Assembly (NCBI GenBank): GCA_022835495.1
Contig: BQOK01000001.1
Span: 124,001-188,000, forward strand
Length of the DNA stretch: 64,000 nt
DNA from: Oscillospiraceae bacterium
GTDB lineage: Bacteria > Bacillota > Clostridia > Oscillospirales > Ruminococcaceae
Reading direction: 5' to 3'
Shown: in pieces, positions 49,573-58,675 of the stretch
Layout: each line of letters begins with the position of its first letter
Numbering within the stretch: position 1 is the stretch's first letter
The notes under the pieces: generated by a model
Told to the model about the DNA's origin: nothing
Databases searched by the model: none
What the model saw: the letters and a program-made list of their open reading frames with translations, nothing else
Program-made: the position numbers and the translations under genes

Positions 49573-50125
49573 TATGATACATACCTATTCCCATTCTCAC
49601 TTACCGGGAAAATAGCAAAGCCAGCCGAGCCAGTCAACGGTCAAGATGAACGGCGCACAAATGCGCCGCCGTTGACAGTATCGCCCGTCTTTGCTGATGG
49701 GCAATCAAGGCGGGAAAGCCCTAAAATGGCTTCCCGCCCATTTCAATTTTGAGAGAAAAATCCGTCTGTTTTTTCGTAAGTGTGGCTATCCGTCTGGGAC
49801 ACTTTGTCCCATAGTTCGGCGTAGGACGAGGGACGGGGGCATTCATATACGCCCTGTCTGCTGATGAAACCAGCCCTGCGCTTGTGGCTCCACGCCACGC
49901 AATCACAGCCCCGTTTTCCTGCCGCTTCAAATGCCATTGCCCTCCCCGGCGGCAACGGTATTTTCACGGCAACGCCGACAGAGCGTATAACACACTACAC
50001 TTTGCAAGCAAAGTCGTGTGCCAAAGGGGGAACCCCTTTGGAAACCCCAGACAACAAACGGCGGTATGCTGCCCTTTCCGGGAGCATACCGCCGTTTGTT
50101 GTCAGCAGCCCGTTTCACAGTCTGC
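49573..50125. other. Structured non-coding right end of the element, possible oriT
   Basis: No gene in about 550 bases. Hairpins: CACACTACACTTTGC / GCAAAGTCGTGTG (49991-50020), CCAAAGGGG / CCCCTTTGG (50021-50041), and a perfect 21-bp stem (50050-50070 with 50083-50103) around a 12-base loop. The TGGGACA dyad is at 49795-49811. The first hairpin resembles transfer-origin hairpins of related elements, but I cannot place a nick site. Confidence 0.5.
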
Positions 50126-50145
50126 GTGTAGTTCCTTGTAAACTG
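50126..50145 (-). repeat. Right terminal inverted repeat of the mobilizable element
   Basis: On the minus strand CAGTTTACAAGG then AACTACAC; one mismatch to the left end at 43548-43567. Confidence 0.8.
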
Positions 50146-50152
50146 ACCTAAA

Positions 50153-50575
50153 TGGAATTGCAAATACCATATAGTATTTGCTCCGAAATATCGCAGGAAA
50201 GTATTCTATGGAGAAAAGCGAGCAGCAATCGGCAAGATTCTGCGACAATTATGTGAGTGGAAGAGCGTAAAAATCATAGAGGCAGAAGTATGCCCGGACC
50301 ATGTGCACATGCTGGTGGAAATTCCACCGAAAATGTCGGTGTCAAGCTTCATGGGATACTTGAAAGGGAAGAGCAGCACAATGCTGTATGAGCAATTCGG
50401 CGAATTGAAATACAAGTATCGGAGCAGAGAGTTCTGGTGCAAAGGATACTACGTGGATACAACGGGGAAAAACACGAGCCGAATTGCAGAGTACATCAGG
50501 AACCAACTAAAAGAAGATGAGATGGGCGAGCAGCTCACGATGAGTGAGTACGGCCCGTTTACGGGCGGCAAGTAA
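50153..50575 (+). pseudogene. tnpA: 3' fragment of IS200 tnpA (codons 14-153)
   Basis: Reads WNCKYHIVFAPKYRRKVFYG..., then the HUH motif DHVHMLVEIP and the catalytic tyrosine in IAEYIRNQ. Joined to the fragment at 43506 it makes a 153-residue Y1 transposase of normal length with no other lesion. It lacks a start here, so it is inactive while the element is present. Confidence 0.88.
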
Positions 50576-50812
50576 CAGTCCCCGCGCGGCTGGCAGACCG
50601 TACTTACGCGTTTGACGCGTGAGCGAGGAACAAAGGGCTTTGCCCGCATCTGAAATACCACGCGTTTTACGCGTGGATGTTTATTTTTTTATTGCAAGCA
50701 GAAAGCAGCGTTTTTGCTGGAAGAAACCGGTCGATTTATGCGTGAGTTTGAACGATTTTGCGCATTACAAAAAACAAACTTTAAATTTGTGCATATTTTT
50801 GAATGAAAATGC

Positions 50813-50841
50813 TTGAATTTGATTATTTGACGTGCTATAGT
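50813..50841 (+). promoter_or_regulatory. Promoter of the fructose operon
   Basis: TTGAAT (50813-50818), exactly 17 bases, TATAGT (50836-50841), 31 bases before the DeoR-type start codon. The IS200 right end is about 135 bases upstream. Confidence 0.65.
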
Positions 50842-50871
50842 AGAGCCAGAACAGGAAAGGAAGTGGCGCGG

Positions 50872-51624
50872 ATGTTGGCGGAGGAACGGTTTGCGGTGAT
50901 TTTGGAGGTATTGCAGCGGCGGCGGGCGGCCACGGTGGCCGAATTGGCCGAGGCGCTGGAAACCTCGGAGTCCACCATCCGGCGCGACCTGATTATCCTG
51001 GCCGAACAGGGTAAACTAAACAAGGTGCACGGCGGGGCGACCGCCTGCGACACCGCGTTCGACGCGGGCGAGCCCGCCATGAGCGCAAAGGAACAGCTGA
51101 ACGTGGAGCAAAAGGACCGCATCGCCCGCTGCGCGGCCGCGCAGGTGCAGGCGGACGACGTGGTGTTCCTGGACGCGGGATCCACCACCCTGCGCATGCT
51201 GGAGTACCTGGAGCCCAGCGCCGCCACCTTTGTGACGAACGGCATCCTGCACGCCCAGCGGCTGGTGCAGAAGGGCATGAAGGCCTATGTGCTGGGCGGG
51301 CTGCTGAAGGTGGGCACCGAGGCCGTGGTGGGGGCCGCGGCCGTGCAGAGCCTTTGCGGCTACAACTTTACAAAGGCGTTCATCGGGATCAACGGGGTGG
51401 CGGTGGCCCAGGGCTACACCACCCCCGACCCGGAGGAGGCGCTGGTGAAGGCCACCGCCATGCGCCAGGCGTACATCAGCTACGTGCTGGCCGATTCCAG
51501 CAAGTTCGGCAGGGTCTCGGCGGCCACGGTGGCCCCGCTGGACCGGGCCTGCATCATCACCGACGCGCTGCCCGACAAGAGCTACGCAAAACACGCCATC
51601 ATAAAGGAGGCAGAACCCCTATGA
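50872..51624 (+). CDS. DeoR-family regulator of the fructose operon, 250 aa
   Basis: N-terminal DeoR helix-turn-helix (AATVAELAEALETSESTIRRDLIILAEQGKLNKVHGGA, about 20-58) and a DeoRC sensor domain with DAGSTT and the terminal ADSSKFG motif. Such regulators respond to phosphorylated sugars, here probably fructose 1-phosphate. ATG at 50872 has GGAAAGG upstream. Its stop overlaps the fruK start (ATGA), so the two are coupled. Confidence 0.92.
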   Translation: MLAEERFAVILEVLQRRRAATVAELAEALETSESTIRRDLIILAEQGKLNKVHGGATACDTAFDAGEPAMSAKEQLNVEQKDRIARCAAAQVQADDVVFLDAGSTTLRMLEYLEPSAATFVTNGILHAQRLVQKGMKAYVLGGLLKVGTEAVVGAAAVQSLCGYNFTKAFIGINGVAVAQGYTTPDPEEALVKATAMRQAYISYVLADSSKFGRVSAATVAPLDRACIITDALPDKSYAKHAIIKEAEPL

Positions 51625-52526
51625 TCTATACCGTCACCTTTAACCCGGCCCTGGACTACGTGGTGCGGCTGCCCGCGCTGGAGCTGGGGCTGGTGAACCG
51701 CACCGAGAGCGAGGAGGTGCAGCTGGGCGGCAAGGGCGTGAACGTATCCTGCGTGCTGCGCCAGCTGGGGCAGGAGAGCGTGGCCCTGGGCTTTGTGGCG
51801 GGTTTTACCGGCAAGGCCATTGAGGACGGGCTGGCCCGAAGGGGCGTGCGCACCGAGTTTATCCGCCTGCCGGGAGGCTTGAGCCGCATCAACGTGAAGA
51901 TCAAGGCGGCGGCAGAGACCGAGATCAACGGCCTGGGCCCGGCCATGGACGGCGCGGCGCTGGAAGCGCTGTGCAAAAAGCTGGACGGCCTGCAGGAGGG
52001 AGACGTGCTGGTGCTGGCGGGGAGCATCCCCCGCAGCCTGCCCGGCGATACCTATGAGAAGATCCTGGCGCGCCTGGAGAAAAAACAGGTGCTGTGCGTG
52101 GTGGACGCCACCCGCGAGCTGCTGGTGAACGTGCTGAAGTACCGGCCGTTTTTGATCAAGCCCAACGACCACGAGCTGGGCGAGATCTTTGGGCGGACCC
52201 TTTCGGGCGACGGGGAGGTGCGCCAGTGCGCGGAGGAATTGCAGCGGCGGGGCGCCCGCAACGTGCTGGTGAGCATGGCGGGCCGGGGCGCGCTGCTGCT
52301 GGACGAGCTGGGCGGGGTGCACCGGGTGGAGGCCCACCGGGGCAGCGTGAAAAACTCGGTGGGAGCCGGGGATTCCATGGTGGCGGGCTTTTTGGCCGGC
52401 TATTTGACCACCCGGGACTACGCCTATGCCCTGCGGCTGGGCTCGGCCTGCGGCAGCGCCACCGCCTTTTCCGACGGGCTGGCCACCCGGGCCGAGATCG
52501 AAGCCCTGATGGGCGAGGATGTGTGA
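51621..52526 (+). CDS. fruK: 1-Phosphofructokinase, 301 aa
   Basis: Converts fructose 1-phosphate to fructose 1,6-bisphosphate. PfkB-family kinase: TVTFNPALDYVV opens the protein, GGKGVNVS is the N-terminal substrate motif, and NSVGAGDSMVAGF carries the anion hole and catalytic Asp. AAGGAGG precedes the ATG. Standing between the regulator and the EIIABC gene, its role in the fructose PTS pathway is secure. Confidence 0.95.
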   Translation: MIYTVTFNPALDYVVRLPALELGLVNRTESEEVQLGGKGVNVSCVLRQLGQESVALGFVAGFTGKAIEDGLARRGVRTEFIRLPGGLSRINVKIKAAAETEINGLGPAMDGAALEALCKKLDGLQEGDVLVLAGSIPRSLPGDTYEKILARLEKKQVLCVVDATRELLVNVLKYRPFLIKPNDHELGEIFGRTLSGDGEVRQCAEELQRRGARNVLVSMAGRGALLLDELGGVHRVEAHRGSVKNSVGAGDSMVAGFLAGYLTTRDYAYALRLGSACGSATAFSDGLATRAEIEALMGEDV

Positions 52527-52582
52527 GCCAAAGCATACGCTTTTGTTTTTATATGTAACAGAGAGAGGAAGGGACCAAAACC

Positions 52583-54562
52583 ATGCGCATTACCGATCTG
52601 CTGAACCCCCAAAGCGTCCGGCTGGGCGCGGCGGCAGCCGACAAAGCCGCCGCCATCGACACACTGATCGCCCTGCAGGAAAAGGGCGGCCATCTGGCCG
52701 ACAAGGCCGCCTACAGGGAGGCGATCCTTGCCCGCGAGGGGCAGGGCAGCACCGCCATTGAGGCGGGCATCGCCGTGCCCCACGCAAAGAGCGAGGCGGT
52801 GAAGACCCCCGGCCTGGCGGCCATGACCCTGGCCGAAGGGGTGGACTACGGCGCGGCCGACAAGCAGCCGAGCGATCTGTTTTTCATGATTGCGGCCCCG
52901 CTGGACGGCAACCTGCACCTGGAGATCCTGAGCCGCCTGATGGTGCTGCTGATGGACCCCGGGTTTGCCGCAAAGCTGCGGGGGGCAAAGACCCCGGAGG
53001 CGTTCCTGGCGGCCATTGACGAGGCCGAGGCCGCAAAATACGGCGAGGAGTGCCTGCCCAAGGTGCAGCCGGCCAAGGCGGCGGCCCCGGCCCCCGCCGC
53101 CGCACAGGCGCAGGGCTACAGGATCCTGGCGGTCACCGCCTGCCCCACGGGCATCGCCCACACCTACATGGCCGCCGAGGCGCTGGAAAAGGCCGGCAAG
53201 GAGCTGGGCCTGCCTGTAAAGGCCGAGACCAACGGCTCGGGCGGCGCCAAAAATGTGCTGACGGCCGACGAGATTGCGGCGGCAGACGGCATTATCGTGG
53301 CCGCGGACAAGAACGTGGACACCGCGCGCTTCCACGGCAAGCCGGTGCTGTTCGTGCCGGTGAGCGACGGCATTCACAAGCCGGCCGAGCTGATCAAACA
53401 GATCGAGAGCGGCGCGGTGCCGGTGTACCGCAGCGAGGGCGGGCCCGCGGCGGGCGCGGCCCCGGTGAAGGAGAGCGCGGGGCGCCAGGTGTACAAACAC
53501 CTGATGAACGGCGTATCCCACATGCTGCCCTTTGTGATCGGCGGCGGCATCCTGATCGCCCTGGCGTTTTTGCTGGACACCTTTGACCCCAGCAACGCCG
53601 CAAACTTTGGCATGGGCACCCCGGTGGCGGCGTTCTTTAAGACCATCGGCGGCGTGGCCTTCAACTTCATGCTGCCCATCCTGGCGGGCTATATTGCCAT
53701 GAGCATTGCCGACCGGCCGGGTCTGGTGGTGGGCTTTGTGGGCGGCAGCATGGCTGCGGCGGGCACCAGCTTTGCCACCATCGCCGGCACGGCGGACCCG
53801 GTGGCCTCGGGCTTTTTGGGCGCGCTGCTGGCGGGCTTTGTGGGCGGCTACTTTATGCTGGGGCTGGAAAAGCTGTGCGACAAGCTGCCCAGGAGCCTGG
53901 AGGGCATCAAGCCCATTTTGATCTACCCGGTGGTGGGCGTGCTGTTCATGGGCCTGTTCATGTGCATTGTGGGCCCGGTGGTGGGTGCGCTGAACGTGGG
54001 GCTGATGAACCTGCTGGCCGGCCTTGGCGGCACCAGCAAGGTGCTGCTGGGCGCTGTGCTGGGCGGCATGATGAGCATCGACATGGGCGGCCCCTTCAAC
54101 AAGGCGGCCTATGTGACCGGCACCGGCGCCATTGCCACCGCCCTGGCGGCGGGCGCTGCGCAGGGCGCGATTGAGTACCAGATGATGGCCAGCGTGATGG
54201 TGGGCGGCATGGTGCCCCCCATTGCCATTGCCCTGTGCACCACCTTCTTCAAGAAAAAATTCACCGCGGACGAGCGCAAATCCGGCATCGTGAACTATAT
54301 CATGGGCCTGTGCTTCATCAGCGAGGGCGCGATCCCCTTTGCAGCCGCCGATCCCCTGCGGGTCATTCCCAGCTGCGTGGTGGGCAGCGCGGTGGCGGGC
54401 GCGCTTTCCATGGTGTTCGGCTGCGGCCTGATGGCCCCCCACGGCGGCATCTTTGTGTTCCCGGTGGTCACCAACGTGCTGGGCTATATCATCAGCCTGG
54501 CGGTGGGCAGCGCAGTGGGCATGGCCCTGCTGGCGGTGCTAAAAAAGAACAAGGAAGCCTGA
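52583..54562 (+). CDS. fruA: Fructose-specific PTS EIIABC protein, 659 aa
   Basis: Imports fructose and phosphorylates it at C1. EIIA (1-150) with phospho-His in AVPHAKS (H67); an Ala/Pro linker (164-177); EIIB (178-280) with phospho-Cys in TACPTGIAHT (C187); EIIC membrane domain from about 310 with GGGILIALAF and the late FISEGAIPFAAADP motif. All three parts are complete, in A-B-C order. Receives phosphate from HPr, encoded next. Confidence 0.95.
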   Translation: MRITDLLNPQSVRLGAAAADKAAAIDTLIALQEKGGHLADKAAYREAILAREGQGSTAIEAGIAVPHAKSEAVKTPGLAAMTLAEGVDYGAADKQPSDLFFMIAAPLDGNLHLEILSRLMVLLMDPGFAAKLRGAKTPEAFLAAIDEAEAAKYGEECLPKVQPAKAAAPAPAAAQAQGYRILAVTACPTGIAHTYMAAEALEKAGKELGLPVKAETNGSGGAKNVLTADEIAAADGIIVAADKNVDTARFHGKPVLFVPVSDGIHKPAELIKQIESGAVPVYRSEGGPAAGAAPVKESAGRQVYKHLMNGVSHMLPFVIGGGILIALAFLLDTFDPSNAANFGMGTPVAAFFKTIGGVAFNFMLPILAGYIAMSIADRPGLVVGFVGGSMAAAGTSFATIAGTADPVASGFLGALLAGFVGGYFMLGLEKLCDKLPRSLEGIKPILIYPVVGVLFMGLFMCIVGPVVGALNVGLMNLLAGLGGTSKVLLGAVLGGMMSIDMGGPFNKAAYVTGTGAIATALAAGAAQGAIEYQMMASVMVGGMVPPIAIALCTTFFKKKFTADERKSGIVNYIMGLCFISEGAIPFAAADPLRVIPSCVVGSAVAGALSMVFGCGLMAPHGGIFVFPVVTNVLGYIISLAVGSAVGMALLAVLKKNKEA

Positions 54563-54623
54563 GCTTAAAACAGAACGGCGGGGCCGCGCCGGCCCCGCCC
54601 CCAAAAGAACGGAGGAAAAACCA

Positions 54624-54887
54624 ATGGTGAGCAAGGAAACCAAGATCGTGAACCCCATGGGCATGCATATGCGCCCGGCGGGCATGTTTGCCCAGGCAAT
54701 GATGAAGTATGATTCAGATGTGACGCTGGTGTTTGGGGACAAGGAGGTCAACGCCAAGAGCATCATGAACCTGATGGCCGCCTGCATCAAGTGCGGCAGC
54801 GAGCTGGAGGTGCGGTGCAGCGGCCCGGACGAGGAGGCCGCGCTGGCCGAGGCGATCCGGCTGATCGAGAGCGGCCTGGGCGAGTGA
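54624..54887 (+). CDS. ptsH: Phosphocarrier protein HPr, 87 aa
   Basis: Carries phosphate from Enzyme I to EIIA. His15 is in GMHMRPAG and the regulatory Ser46 in NAKSIMNLM, so HPr kinase control typical of Firmicutes is possible. ACGGAGG precedes the ATG. It lies between EIIABC and Enzyme I genes; both general PTS proteins being within the fructose operon suggests fructose induction of the general system. Confidence 0.96.
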   Translation: MVSKETKIVNPMGMHMRPAGMFAQAMMKYDSDVTLVFGDKEVNAKSIMNLMAACIKCGSELEVRCSGPDEEAALAEAIRLIESGLGE

Positions 54888-54930
54888 CAAGCCGGCGCGG
54901 CGCGCCGGGAGAGAAAGGGGCGGGGCAGCA

Positions 54931-56637
54931 ATGCTGAAAGGAACGGGCGTTTCGGCCGGGGTGGGCCTGGGAAAGGCGCTGGTGCTGAAGGAACAGGAAT
55001 TGGACTGGTCCGGCGTGAGGTTTGCCGGCGAAACAGCGGAAAAGCAGCGCCTGGCGGCCGCGGCGGCTGCGGTGAGCGCCAAGCTGGATGCCATGGCCGC
55101 GGCCATGGCCGGGCAGGTGGGCGCCCATGCGGCCGAGATCCTGGCGGGGCAGAGCATGATGCTGGCCGACCCCTTTATGCAGGGCCAGATGGAGGAGAAG
55201 ATCGCCGGGGGCGCCACCGCCGAGGCGGCGGTGGACGAGGTGTGCCAGAGCTTTATGCAGATGTTCGGCGCCATGGAGGACGAGCTGATGCGGCAGCGGG
55301 CCACCGACATCGGCGACCTGCGCGCGCGGCTGCTCAAGACCCTGCTGGGCATTGAGGAGGCGGACCTGGCAAACGCCCCGGCGGGCAGCGTGCTGGTGGC
55401 CCGGGACTTTACCCCCAGTATGACCGTGGGCATCCGGCGGGAGAACGTGGCGGGCATTATCACCGAGGTGGGCGGCACTACCAGCCATTCGGCCATTCTG
55501 GCCCGGGCGCTGGAGATCCCGGCGGTGCTGGGCGTGCCTGGGGCGCTGGCGGCCATTGCCACCGGCCAGGCCATTGCGCTGGACGGCGAGCGGGGCCACG
55601 TGTATGTGGAGCCGGACGAGCGCACCCGCAAGGACTACGAGGCCCGCAAAGCCGAATTTGAAGCCCAGCGCCAGCTGTTGAAGGAGTACATGGAGAAGCC
55701 CACCGTGACCGCGGAGGGCCGGCCGGTGGCGCTGTATGCCAACATCGGCAGCCCCAAGGACGCCGAGGCGGCGCTGGAAAAGGGCGCCGAGGGCGTGGGG
55801 CTGTTCCGCACTGAATTTTTGTTTATGGACCGGGCCGAGCTGCCCACCGAGGAGGAGCAGCTGGCCGCCTACCGGCAGGTGGCGGCGCTGTTCGCGGGGA
55901 AAGAGGTGGTGATCCGCACCCTGGACGTGGGGGGCGACAAGGCCATCCCCTACCTGCACATGGAGCGGGAGGAAAACCCGTTTTTGGGGCACCGGGCCAT
56001 CCGCTACTGCCTGGATGAGCCGGAGACCTACCTGGTGCAGCTGCGCGCGCTGCTGCGGGCCGGGGCGGACCACAAGAACATCAAAATCATGCTGCCCCTG
56101 GTGACCGGCGTGGAGGAGCTGCGGGCGGCCAAGGCCCTGCTGGAGCAGGCCAAGCAGCAGCTGGCGGCCGAGGGCCTGCCCTATGACGCCGCCCAGGTGG
56201 GTGTGATGATCGAAACCCCCGCCGCCGCCCTGGCGGCGGATATCCTGGCGGGCGAGGCGGCGTTTTTCAGCATCGGAACCAACGACCTGACCCAGTACAC
56301 CCTGGCGGTGGACCGGGGCAACCCGGCAGTGGCAAAGCTGTACACCCCGTTCCACCCGGCGGTGCTGCGCAGCATCCGGGGCGTGATTGAGGCGGGCCGG
56401 GCCGCGCACATTCCGGTGGGAATGTGCGGCGAGGCCGCCGCCGACCCGGCGCTGATCCCGCTGCTGCTGGCCTGGGGATTGGATGAATTCAGCGTGAGCC
56501 CCAGCGCGGTGCTTGCCACCCGGCGCATCATCAGCCTGTGGAGCACAGCGGACGCGGCCTTTGCCGCAGGCGAGGCCATGAAGCTTTCGGCCACCGAGAG
56601 CATTGTGGGGTGCCTGGAATCGCTGAAAAAGAGGTGA
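54931..56637 (+). CDS. ptsI: PTS Enzyme I, 568 aa
   Basis: PEP-protein phosphotransferase, first step of all PTS uptake. The phospho-His motif GGTTSHSAILAR is canonical (H186), the PEP site has EGVGLFRTEF and VIRTLDVGGDK, and the catalytic cysteine lies in GMCGEAA. All positions altered in the paralog at 32641 are normal here. GAGAAAGGGG precedes the ATG. Last gene of the fructose operon. Confidence 0.96.
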   Translation: MLKGTGVSAGVGLGKALVLKEQELDWSGVRFAGETAEKQRLAAAAAAVSAKLDAMAAAMAGQVGAHAAEILAGQSMMLADPFMQGQMEEKIAGGATAEAAVDEVCQSFMQMFGAMEDELMRQRATDIGDLRARLLKTLLGIEEADLANAPAGSVLVARDFTPSMTVGIRRENVAGIITEVGGTTSHSAILARALEIPAVLGVPGALAAIATGQAIALDGERGHVYVEPDERTRKDYEARKAEFEAQRQLLKEYMEKPTVTAEGRPVALYANIGSPKDAEAALEKGAEGVGLFRTEFLFMDRAELPTEEEQLAAYRQVAALFAGKEVVIRTLDVGGDKAIPYLHMEREENPFLGHRAIRYCLDEPETYLVQLRALLRAGADHKNIKIMLPLVTGVEELRAAKALLEQAKQQLAAEGLPYDAAQVGVMIETPAAALAADILAGEAAFFSIGTNDLTQYTLAVDRGNPAVAKLYTPFHPAVLRSIRGVIEAGRAAHIPVGMCGEAAADPALIPLLLAWGLDEFSVSPSAVLATRRIISLWSTADAAFAAGEAMKLSATESIVGCLESLKKR

Positions 56638-56645
56638 AACGGCCG

Positions 56646-56687
56646 CTTTTTCTGCGCGGCGCAGAGGATTTGCGGTGAAAAACAGAG
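56646..56687 (+). repeat. 42-bp direct repeat, copy 1
   Basis: Identical to 60923-60964. It starts CTTTTTCTGCGCGGCGCAGA (containing the palindrome TCTGCGC-G-GCGCAGA) and ends GTGAAAAACAGAG. It begins nine bases after the ptsI stop codon. Each copy runs into a terminator hairpin. Confidence 0.95.
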
Positions 56688-56688
56688 A

Positions 56689-56730
56689 GGGCTGTTGCAG
56701 ATGTATTTACATCCGCAACAGCCCATTTTT
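56689..56730 (+). terminator. Intrinsic terminator of the fructose operon
   Basis: GGGCTGTTGCAGATGTA pairs with TACATCCGCAACAGCCC (one mismatch), followed by ATTTTT. Confidence 0.9.
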
Positions 56731-56803
56731 CTGCCTTTTAAAGGTTTGATAGGGGCGCATCTGCCGCCGCCCTTTTTTCTCATTGCCCGCCGGACGAAGC
56801 CGG

Positions 56804-58675
56804 TTAGGGGGCTGGCAGTGTATAAACAGTGGCGTTGATGTAGGCGGTGAGGATGCCGAAGATCACCGGGCCCAGGTAGAGATTGCTGGTGGAGTTATAG
56901 ATTTTGCGGTTGATGATGGTACCGGAGATTCCCATGAGGATCATATAGGAGAGCATCATATAAGCTTTCCAGTTCCCAAATGGCCCGAAGCCCTGCCCGC
57001 TGACAGCCATATTTGTATAATACACGGCGACAACGACTACCGTTCCCAGCACATTGCAGAGCACACAGATCAGGGTGTTGAGCCATTCGGGCATGTTTTT
57101 GAAGCGGTTGCAGCCGTTCATGATAAGGGAGTTGATGCACCAATAGAGGATAAAGAACGGCGCATAGCAAAGGGCGATGCGCAGATGCGACCATTGGATG
57201 GTGCCCAGGGTCAGATCCACCACGCGGAAGTCCACCTTAAAGAAGTAATCGGCGAACCATACCACACTGCGGCAAAGGAGTACCACGCATATGCCCATCA
57301 AAATTGTGCGGCCTGCGTTGGGCACGCTGATCTTCACATGATAATCTGACAGCGTGGCCCCGTTCTTTTTATGGATGAGGAAGAAGAACAGGAAAAACAT
57401 AGCCAGCAGGAACAGCGCACTGAACAACAGCCAGACAACATTGTTGTTGGCCACACCGAATACAAACACGCCGCTTGTGCCGCCCTGCCCGGTGAGGGAG
57501 AATATCTTGCTGGTCTGCTGCATCAGGATTGGTGACATGATGGGGGGCAAAAAACCGCCAATAAGGGAGGCCGCCACAAAGATAATCCAGTCTCGGGAGC
57601 TTTTGAGGCTGGAAGTGGGTTCTCCCACGGGATTTCTGAGAGCAGCGAACATCGGCAGATTCAGCAGGAGAATGGCCAGAGGAACCGTCATTGCAAGGAT
57701 GGCCAGGAAGCCCAGCGCGGAGAACAACAAAAGACCAATATAATTCTGATTTGCAGGGTCGATGGGATTGGGGGCCTGCGCCGCCTGCATAAAAAAGCTC
57801 ACGGTGTCGCGGATAAACATCGGGCTGATGATCCCCAAGGCATGCGTGGCATCCGAGGGGTTGTAAACAACGCGGGCGTTGTTTTCGGCAAAGCTGCCGT
57901 ACGCATGACCAATCTCCACCTTAACGCTGGGATCTGCCATATCCGTTTCGGAGAAGGTGCCGGGAACGCCCAGATTGATGAATTCCTTCATCTCGGCCTT
58001 TACGCTGAGATCACCGGGCCAATACCCCTCTACGGGCTGAAAACCGATGCGGGAATAGGGGTCGTAAAGGCCCGCCCCGAAGCCGACATTGACACCGGTG
58101 ACGGCATCCGCGAAGGAAGAGGGGGGCGGTGCCAGAACAAGCGCGGCACAGAATTTGCGAACAAAGTTATCGGGGTCGTTGCGCTGAAGCTCACCATATT
58201 CATTCAGAACCACGACCGTATTGTTGCCGCCCTTTGAATACCCGCCGATGGCGATGCTTTCCTTATCAATATAGTCCAGATTATCATAGACGTAGTCGAT
58301 AAGCTCGCTGAAGCCGAAGGTGGTGGAATTGCCGACGGCTTCATCCGAATGGCCGGCAGAAAGCAGGTCGGGCACAAATACCGCATAGCCGCGGCGTGAC
58401 AATTCGTGTGCTACCGAACGCCAAATCTCCGCCGTATTGTCGTTGCCGGGACTGTAGATTACCGCGGGAACAGGGTTCTCCACGGAAGCACCCACGGGCC
58501 GGTATTCCAGGAAACGCACTGCATTGCCCTGGGGCGTGATAAATTTTAAATCTTTGACCTGGACATTGCCGCCGTCCGTCAGCATCTGATGTGTGCCGAC
58601 CATACTGACAAAGCACAACGCCAGACTAATGAGCAGTGCTGCCAGGCACTTGCCGTTCAGGGATGCTTTTTTCAT
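56804..58675 (-). CDS. Alpha/beta-hydrolase fused to a multi-helix membrane domain, 623 aa
   Basis: A signal-anchor helix (about 10-27) leads to an alpha/beta-hydrolase domain predicted outside the membrane: nucleophile S147 in IGGYSKGG, an HG-like oxyanion region YSPGNDN, and a candidate His in PSDATHALG near 278. From about residue 310 there are eight or so membrane helices. I know no characterised protein with this fusion. GGAGAACGGAAGG precedes the ATG. It diverges from a LacI gene and a LacI-type operator lies upstream. Confidence 0.75.
   Translation of the reverse strand: MKKASLNGKCLAALLISLALCFVSMVGTHQMLTDGGNVQVKDLKFITPQGNAVRFLEYRPVGASVENPVPAVIYSPGNDNTAEIWRSVAHELSRRGYAVFVPDLLSAGHSDEAVGNSTTFGFSELIDYVYDNLDYIDKESIAIGGYSKGGNNTVVVLNEYGELQRNDPDNFVRKFCAALVLAPPPSSFADAVTGVNVGFGAGLYDPYSRIGFQPVEGYWPGDLSVKAEMKEFINLGVPGTFSETDMADPSVKVEIGHAYGSFAENNARVVYNPSDATHALGIISPMFIRDTVSFFMQAAQAPNPIDPANQNYIGLLLFSALGFLAILAMTVPLAILLLNLPMFAALRNPVGEPTSSLKSSRDWIIFVAASLIGGFLPPIMSPILMQQTSKIFSLTGQGGTSGVFVFGVANNNVVWLLFSALFLLAMFFLFFFLIHKKNGATLSDYHVKISVPNAGRTILMGICVVLLCRSVVWFADYFFKVDFRVVDLTLGTIQWSHLRIALCYAPFFILYWCINSLIMNGCNRFKNMPEWLNTLICVLCNVLGTVVVVAVYYTNMAVSGQGFGPFGNWKAYMMLSYMILMGISGTIINRKIYNSTSNLYLGPVIFGILTAYINATVYTLPAP

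Larger units (their letters stand above)
43545..50152 (+). mobile_element. Integrative mobilizable element of about 6.6 kb, serine-recombinase type
   Basis: Ends are defined by the broken tnpA frame and by imperfect terminal inverted repeats. It encodes, right to left on the minus strand, a Cys-rich VLP protein, RepA N-terminal protein, MobV-type relaxase, a small protein and a serine recombinase. On the plus strand it carries an unknown protein, an XRE regulator and another unknown protein. There is no conjugation apparatus, so transfer would need a helper. GC is clearly below that of the host genes. An AAA triplet is present at both junctions, compatible with a short crossover core. Confidence 0.85.
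43384..50676 (+). mobile_element. IS200-type insertion sequence interrupted by a mobilizable element
   Basis: Left and right subterminal hairpins have the same build: CCACACG-TTAGA-CGTGTGG (43384-43402) and CCACGCG-TTTTA-CGCGTGG (50658-50676). Between them is a Y1 transposase gene split into 43506-43544 and 50153-50575, the gap being the 6.6-kb element. IS200/IS605 elements use end hairpins and no inverted repeats, consistent with this. Exact outer ends cannot be fixed without an empty site. Confidence 0.8.
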
